A stretch of 20,387 nucleotides of DNA from a virus. Positions 15,104 to 20,387 of this stretch are shown here, in pieces (the first letter of the stretch is position 1; each line of letters begins with the position of its first letter). The stretch spans positions 1 to 20,387 of the IMG/VR virus record IMGVR_UViG_3300023292_000069. One strand, 5' to 3'. The notes beneath the pieces are model-generated. The model saw nothing but the letters and a program-made list of their open reading frames with translations. It was not told the origin of the DNA and ran no database searches. Both the position numbers and the translations under genes were made by a program.

Positions 15104-18100
15104 TTGATTTAAAACCGCAACTGAAAATATCACGGCTACCGGATGGAGTTGCCCCGGAAAAACTATCCTATGATGCGTGGGAGCAGGTGCTTGTCCTTGA
15201 CGCCGTCCAGGGCAACTTCCCGGTACAAGCACTGAGTTATACCTCCGCGAAACAGGGGGGATGCCGGAACTTAAAGATGACACTGGACCGAATGGTAGAT
15301 ATCAAGTACGGGGATCTACTCCAATTAAAAGCACGGGGAGAATGGGTTTATGGCGGGATAATAAATAATATCCCGAAGCAGGGAACGAATACAACCTATA
15401 ATTATACTGCTTACGGTTTGGCTGACCAACTAAAATGGAACTTGATTGAAGAGTTCAGTGTCGAGAATATGACGTTGCGGGCAGCGGTAAAGAAGTTGCA
15501 CCGTGATTATATATGGCCGAGTACCGCATTGCAATATGGTTTATCCGCACCGTATTTCGATATCCCATCAATGATAGGAGACTGGGATACAATCATCGAA
15601 AATATGGTATTTGAGTGGAAGTACCCGCAGGAAATATTAGAGATTCTCCGAAGGATGGGGGGAGAGATGGAGTTCGGGGTAAACTGGGACCGGAGGCTAT
15701 ATTTCAGAATGAAGAACCCGGATTTTCCGGCAGCAGAATCTCCGGTGACAACGTGGACAGTGGGCAAAAACGGAGTGGGTTCATTTCAACCCCAGGAAGA
15801 TTCAGGCAAGATTATAAACAAGATATATTTGGATTGTGGGACATTGAGTGAAGGGTCAAACTATATCCGAAATTATGAGGAGGAGGTGAGTACCGGGCGA
15901 AAATTTGGAACCAGGGAAGCGAAGGTATCTCTGGCGGATAGTTTCCCCATGTACAAAAAGACGAACATTCTCCAGGGGAGAGCGTTAACGGTAGAGAATC
16001 TAGGTTCGGCAACGGGCCTGGCAAACGCAACAGATGATGACCCGGATACTTATTTCGATTCAGGGGAGGCCCAGGAAGGTGGGGCTGTATGGTATAGCAA
16101 GTTGGGTTCGACAGGAGACATTACTACTCCAGAGGTCGGGGTGGAAGGGGGAACTATTATAGGCTCGATGAATTTCGGGACGCCGGAGGGCGGAGCTAAA
16201 TACGGTAACGCTTGCGAACCGGGAACCGGACATATCACGTTACCGATTGAGAATAATGGAATCACCATGAAGCAGGGGACGCTATCGGTCTGGTGGTATA
16301 GCCCGTATGATTCCGGATCCTTCCCGGTGACTGGGGATGGTGGAGTTATCTTTGATCTTTTTGAAGTAAGTGATGAGGGGAGAGTGAATGGCCTGAGGAT
16401 GATGATAATCGATTCTGGTGGAGGCAGTCCGACTATATGCCTGGCCGTCTTAGAGAATAGCACGCCGACCCACCGATGGATAGCGGATTCCCCGATTTTC
16501 TCCATAGGCTGGCACCATATACAATTCGCGTGGGATTCGAGCGGAGAAGTTCTGGCGAACATAATAGAGGGAGACTATACTAAACTAGGCGCGGTAACGT
16601 GGTTTGATGGGGTAATAGTTCAGAGGCTACAGAAAACGTGGAGCGGCTGGGATGCCGGTGAGAATCAAACTATGCTATTGAATTGCCTGGGTTGGTATGA
16701 TGATCTTCAGATATATGATTACCCGAAGGGCGATGCAGACGGTAGGACGGTAGAGGGCCCGGGGGCACGGCAGAGAATTACTTGTTCGCTAACGCTTGGT
16801 AAGGGTGGAGGATATCATATTGGAAGGATCGTTATAAACAGCGAGGGGGAGGATGATCAGGACCATGGAGCAGCGGGAATATTAGTAGAGTGCCGTCGAG
16901 CAAATGGAACATGGGATGAGGTTTATCGGAGTGAAGAAAATAATGAAACTGCCCTGGATTTAAGGATCAATCCGAGTGAATTAACGACACGGATCAGGAT
17001 TACCATTCTCGCCGCTGATGAAAATTATTTCAGGATTTACAACCTGGAAGCATACGAGTTCGCGTTCGGAGATGTTGACCAATACGCGGCAAGTTGGCTG
17101 GAGGAGAATGCCTTCCCGTCAGAATCAGCTAATCTTACGATAGTAGGGGAGGAGGATCTGATAACACCACGGGGTACGGGTAGGGTATTCGCTGAGTCCG
17201 GGGAGAAATATGAGTATGAGATATCAGAGGTAACTGACACGCTTAATGGCAATCAGATAAAATTGAAGCTGGGCGATATCCCTCCGACGGTATCGCAGTT
17301 GATTGATGGGATCAATCGGGGGATGTTAGAGGCGCAATACCAGGCGGAGAAGAATACCGCAAATGTCAGCTCGGGGGACGGGATGCAGGCTAACGCTATC
17401 GGGCCGTCGGAGATCGACCATATCCTTGCGAACCAGATTACGGCGGGGATACTAAAGAGTCAGAACTATTCTACTACTACCGGGATAGCCTTTCTATTAA
17501 ACGAGGCGAAATTGTATGTCAGAGACGCCGATGGCTTCGAGATTATTGGCGGGGGAGGGGTGAATGTATCGGGAGCCGGGAGTAATATCAGAGGGGGGCA
17601 AACAACATATAATACCGGGGTAGGATTCTGGCAGGGAGACGATGGAGGGGTATATAAGTTTTCAGTAGGCAGTCCGGGCGTTTACGGGATGACGGTAGAC
17701 GATACTGGGGCAAACTTTCTTGGCTCAATATCAGCTAGCACCATAGATATAGGTGGTTCGGATGCGACATCCTTTCATGTTGATATAAACGGCAATATGT
17801 GGCTTGGGGCGGCAACCTATAATATCGCGACTAATCCCTTTGCGGTGAGTAGTGCCGGGGCAATGAGAGCGGTATCTGGGAAGATCGGGGGCTGGACATT
17901 ATCAACCACAGCGATCACCGGGGGCGACTCAACACTACATTCAACTGGTTATCTCAATCTTGGTACGGGCAATGATATAGTCAAACTATCATCCGTTGAC
18001 GGGACTTATCGAATCTGGGCCGGTCATGCGACTGCGGCGTCGGCCCCATTTTCAGTAACGAAGGCCGGAGCATTAGTAGCGTCTTCAGCTACGATCAGCG

Positions 18101-20387
18101 GGATAATCAATGCTTCAGGGGGAGTCTTTACCGGAAGCGTTACCGCAGGGACGGCTAAGTTCGGAGTTAATGTTACCGCTGGCAATGACGGCCTCTGGCT
18201 TGATGCGAACAATTATTGGTATACGGACGGGATAAAAGCCCAGACCGGAATAATCGGAGGGTTTACCATTAACGGATCCGATGGACTATACGCAGGTTCA
18301 GCCGCGACCAGAGTACAGATGCAACCGGGGGTCGGAATATGGTGTGGTGCCACGGCGATAGGATCAGCTCCATTCAGCGTTGATGAAGCAGGAGCATTGG
18401 TCGCGGAAAGTGGAGTCATCGGGGGGTGGGTTATTGCCGCAGATAGTATCAAGGACGTTGCGGGTGTCGTGGGTTTATCAAGTGCCGTAACCGGTGGCGA
18501 CGATATAAGGTTCTTTGCCGGTCACGCGACAATGGCGACGGCTCCGTTCAGCGTTTCGGAGGCGGGGGTGTTGTTAGCATCGAGCGGGACGGTGGGCGGA
18601 TGTACGCTGGCGGAAACATCTATCGGGTCCACCACTTTTGTTAGCGGACCGCTTGGCTCTGGTTGGAATATAAGTAACACCGGATACGCTGAATTTCAAC
18701 ATGCTTTTATTCGGGGAACGCTGAGTTGTACAGTCTTTGAAAAGGATACTATATCTTGTATAAACGGGCAAGTATTGGTATCTAAGGCCGATGTATTAGA
18801 CGCCGACATGACGGCATTGGACGCGTCAACCCTGACTATCACCGGGGAAACCACATTTGTAAATAACGAAGTTCTCAGAATAAAAAACGGGCTCGCAAAT
18901 GACGAATGGCTATTGGTTACCGATGACTCTGCTGCCCCGACTTATACCGTGACCCGAGACCTGGCGGCGTCGTATGGCGCAGACTCAAATCCTATCTGGA
19001 CAGAGGGGCAAACAGTCGTCTCTATGGGAGTAGGGACAGGAGATAAAACAGGGTTTGTCTTAATGGATGCCTCTTCTGCTAATAGTCCATACCTCGATGT
19101 TTACGGTAGAAATTCAAATACATACGATGATTACACTTTACACGCTCGAATAGGTTGGTTGCAGGGGATTACAGATGCCGACGTTGGACTTGCCACGGAT
19201 GACGTATGGGGGATATATACAGATAACGCATTTATAAAAGGGACTGTAGTTGCCGACCTCGGGAAAATAGGAGGCGATACTGGGTGGGTTATTTCATCAA
19301 ACTATATTAAGGATGTAGCTGGAGTAGTTGGACTATCTTCTGTTGTCACGGGAGGTGACGACATCCGGATATGGGCGGGACACGCAACGCCGGGGTCAGC
19401 GCCATTTCAATTGACAGAGGCGGGGGCGCTGGTTGCAACGTCGGCAACAATTACAGGAAGCATCACCGCAACCACCGGGGCTATCGGTGGGTTCACTATC
19501 GGGGCAACTACTATCGCCACTGGAACTGATCTCGTTATGGATTCAGGGAATAAAGCTATTTATCTGAACTCCACCACATTCGGAAATGAAGGAATCCAGA
19601 TTGAATATAATAATGGTTACCCGCGAATGTATATGGGTGATGGGGTAAACTCTTTCTTCCGGTTTGAGTGGACTTCGCTTGTAAATGCTACCTATAAATG
19701 GACTGCCTCCGGTTCTGGAACGAATGAATATTATTGCGAACTTGCCGCAGGTGGTGACCCTTCGTTAGAGCAACCAGCCAGTGTATTTATTAACGCCGCG
19801 AATGCTGATGTAGCAAATCTCGGAAGCCTGGACGCCGGGGATTGGGGATACGGGGACAATGACACTCTTGGTTATCAAACAGTTTATGTTCGCCTATCTG
19901 ACGGAACCGACCCGGACACTAAGGCCGATGATTATGTTATGATGAACAAAACGACAATCGGGGCGGCGCAGGTCACAGTCAACGGCGCGCCGTGGTTATC
20001 GGTTAAAGGCGAATTTAATATTTTTACTGGAGAGGGTGCAGGGGGAACCGTCCTTTCTTCTGCTTCGGCCAATACCGCTATTGGGTATCATTCTCTACAT
20101 AATTTAACAACTGGCAACGGGAATGTTGCTGCCGGAAGCCAATCTCTCTATAACAACACCACCGGGACTTCTAACGTCGCCAGTGGAAATCAGGCCCTCT
20201 ATAGCAACACGGAGGGAAATCACAACATCGCCAGCGGATACCGCGCCCTCTATAGCAACACCACCGGGAGTCACAACGTCGCCAGTGGAAATCAGGCCCT
20301 CAACAGCAACACCACCGGGAGTTACAACGTCGCCAGTGGAAATCAGGCCCTCAACAGCAACACCATCGGAGATAACAACATCGCCAG
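15094..20387 (+). CDS. Giant tail hub / receptor-binding fibre protein (Tal-like), 3' end outside the window
   Basis: The frame is open from ATG 15094 to the right edge (1764 codons, no stop). Residues 1-290 look like a gp27/Tal hub: ISRLPDGVAPEK, a strand WVYGGIINNIPK, NYTAYGLADQLKW, and a helix QEILEILRRMGGE. Residues about 294-330 and 560-660 together resemble one discoidin (F5/8 type C) domain. Between them, about 353-545, lies a LamG-like domain containing GTLSVWWY and GWHHIQFAWDSSGE. Residues 660-820 close the hub and include LANQITAGILKS. From about 820 the chain is Gly/Ser/Thr-rich with repeated modules of the type IGGW..., AGHAT..., APFSV...AGALVASS. The end is an array of 17-residue repeats. 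No peptidase domain is seen. The role is likely tail tip assembly and surface glycan binding; a C-terminal chaperone domain may follow beyond the edge. Confidence 0.85.
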   Translation, partial: MAIVDLKPQLKISRLPDGVAPEKLSYDAWEQVLVLDAVQGNFPVQALSYTSAKQGGCRNLKMTLDRMVDIKYGDLLQLKARGEWVYGGIINNIPKQGTNTTYNYTAYGLADQLKWNLIEEFSVENMTLRAAVKKLHRDYIWPSTALQYGLSAPYFDIPSMIGDWDTIIENMVFEWKYPQEILEILRRMGGEMEFGVNWDRRLYFRMKNPDFPAAESPVTTWTVGKNGVGSFQPQEDSGKIINKIYLDCGTLSEGSNYIRNYEEEVSTGRKFGTREAKVSLADSFPMYKKTNILQGRALTVENLGSATGLANATDDDPDTYFDSGEAQEGGAVWYSKLGSTGDITTPEVGVEGGTIIGSMNFGTPEGGAKYGNACEPGTGHITLPIENNGITMKQGTLSVWWYSPYDSGSFPVTGDGGVIFDLFEVSDEGRVNGLRMMIIDSGGGSPTICLAVLENSTPTHRWIADSPIFSIGWHHIQFAWDSSGEVLANIIEGDYTKLGAVTWFDGVIVQRLQKTWSGWDAGENQTMLLNCLGWYDDLQIYDYPKGDADGRTVEGPGARQRITCSLTLGKGGGYHIGRIVINSEGEDDQDHGAAGILVECRRANGTWDEVYRSEENNETALDLRINPSELTTRIRITILAADENYFRIYNLEAYEFAFGDVDQYAASWLEENAFPSESANLTIVGEEDLITPRGTGRVFAESGEKYEYEISEVTDTLNGNQIKLKLGDIPPTVSQLIDGINRGMLEAQYQAEKNTANVSSGDGMQANAIGPSEIDHILANQITAGILKSQNYSTTTGIAFLLNEAKLYVRDADGFEIIGGGGVNVSGAGSNIRGGQTTYNTGVGFWQGDDGGVYKFSVGSPGVYGMTVDDTGANFLGSISASTIDIGGSDATSFHVDINGNMWLGAATYNIATNPFAVSSAGAMRAVSGKIGGWTLSTTAITGGDSTLHSTGYLNLGTGNDIVKLSSVDGTYRIWAGHATAASAPFSVTKAGALVASSATISGIINASGGVFTGSVTAGTAKFGVNVTAGNDGLWLDANNYWYTDGIKAQTGIIGGFTINGSDGLYAGSAATRVQMQPGVGIWCGATAIGSAPFSVDEAGALVAESGVIGGWVIAADSIKDVAGVVGLSSAVTGGDDIRFFAGHATMATAPFSVSEAGVLLASSGTVGGCTLAETSIGSTTFVSGPLGSGWNISNTGYAEFQHAFIRGTLSCTVFEKDTISCINGQVLVSKADVLDADMTALDASTLTITGETTFVNNEVLRIKNGLANDEWLLVTDDSAAPTYTVTRDLAASYGADSNPIWTEGQTVVSMGVGTGDKTGFVLMDASSANSPYLDVYGRNSNTYDDYTLHARIGWLQGITDADVGLATDDVWGIYTDNAFIKGTVVADLGKIGGDTGWVISSNYIKDVAGVVGLSSVVTGGDDIRIWAGHATPGSAPFQLTEAGALVATSATITGSITATTGAIGGFTIGATTIATGTDLVMDSGNKAIYLNSTTFGNEGIQIEYNNGYPRMYMGDGVNSFFRFEWTSLVNATYKWTASGSGTNEYYCELAAGGDPSLEQPASVFINAANADVANLGSLDAGDWGYGDNDTLGYQTVYVRLSDGTDPDTKADDYVMMNKTTIGAAQVTVNGAPWLSVKGEFNIFTGEGAGGTVLSSASANTAIGYHSLHNLTTGNGNVAAGSQSLYNNTTGTSNVASGNQALYSNTEGNHNIASGYRALYSNTTGSHNVASGNQALNSNTTGSYNVASGNQALNSNTIGDNNIA
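17884..19482 (+). repeat. Repeated beta modules in the fibre part of the hub protein
   Basis: A module of the form I-G-G-W/F-x-I, then a variable stretch, then I-W-A-G-H-A-T-x-x-x-A-P-F-S-V-x-x-A-G-A-L-V-A-S-S occurs in full or degraded form about four times: starting near 17884, 18253, 18418 and 19267. A shorter VGG start at 18592 and an IGG start at 19483 mark further units. Such modules build long trimeric fibres. The copies have diverged strongly in DNA. Confidence 0.75.
20053..20387 (+). repeat. Array of 17-residue (51-bp) fibre repeats running off the right edge
   Basis: Units begin at 20104, 20155, 20206, 20257, 20308 and 20359 (partial), preceded by one degenerate unit from 20053. 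The consensus is NTTGSxNVASGNQALxS. Copies are close to identical in DNA, especially the last three. This unit is typical of beta-prism fibre repeats near C-terminal peptidase-S74 intramolecular chaperones and resembles trimeric-autotransporter head repeats. Confidence 0.88.

Noticed and set aside
20104-20387. Regular 51-bp repeats considered as a CRISPR array
   Set aside because: Units are in-frame multiples of three, adjacent without unrelated spacers, and encode a known type of fibre repeat.
15094-20387. Fibre region considered as target of a diversity-generating retroelement
   Set aside because: No reverse transcriptase, template repeat or A-biased variable copy was found in the window. 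The gene end is missing, so this can only be judged with more sequence.

Overview
The window is a stretch of the structural (morphogenesis) operon of a tailed double-stranded DNA virus or provirus with a long, apparently non-contractile tail (siphovirus type, Caudoviricetes). All recognisable genes lie on the + strand. They are tightly packed, with start and stop codons overlapping or only a few bases apart, and no gap exceeds 40 bases. I see no terminase, portal, capsid, lysis, integrase, replication or tRNA gene; the packaging and capsid genes probably lie to the left. The host cannot be named. Clues are strong GGAGG-type ribosome binding sites, frequent TTG/GTG starts, heavy use of ATA, AGA and AGG codons, and long Pro/Thr/Ser linkers. 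These fit a metagenomic bacterial or archaeal host unlike E. coli.

Layout from left to right. A partial gene runs off the left edge (2-313). Next come two exported-looking proteins: a signal-peptide-bearing right-handed beta-helix protein with three Pro/Thr/Ser linkers (306-2813), and a small protein with an N-terminal membrane segment and an Ig-like domain (2824-3207). Two head-tail connector genes follow (3204-4360). A cassette of four different GT-A-type glycosyltransferase-like genes (4357-7178) is inserted between the connectors and the tail-completion genes. The tail module then runs: HK97 gp10-like protein, tail terminator, tail tube, a small unknown tail protein, tail assembly chaperone with a clear -1 programmed frameshift, a 1498-residue tape measure, distal tail protein, and a giant hub/fibre protein that is still open at the right edge (at least 1764 residues).

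The connectors seal the head and join it to the tail. The chaperone and its frameshifted form coat the tape measure while the tube polymerises. Dit and the hub/fibre protein build the tip. The hub carries a discoidin-like domain that appears to be split by a LamG-like domain, followed by repeated beta modules and an array of 17-residue repeats.

The most unusual part is the glycosyltransferase cassette inside the structural operon, close to a secreted protein with mucin-like linkers. It suggests that this virus glycosylates its own virion or an exported accessory protein. Other points worth attention are the textbook frameshift signal (A AAA AAC, 6-base spacer, 9-bp hairpin), a hairpin whose loop contains most of the tail-terminator stop codon just ahead of the tail tube gene, the nested hub domains, and a duplicated fibre module whose protein sequence is kept while nearly every synonymous position has changed.
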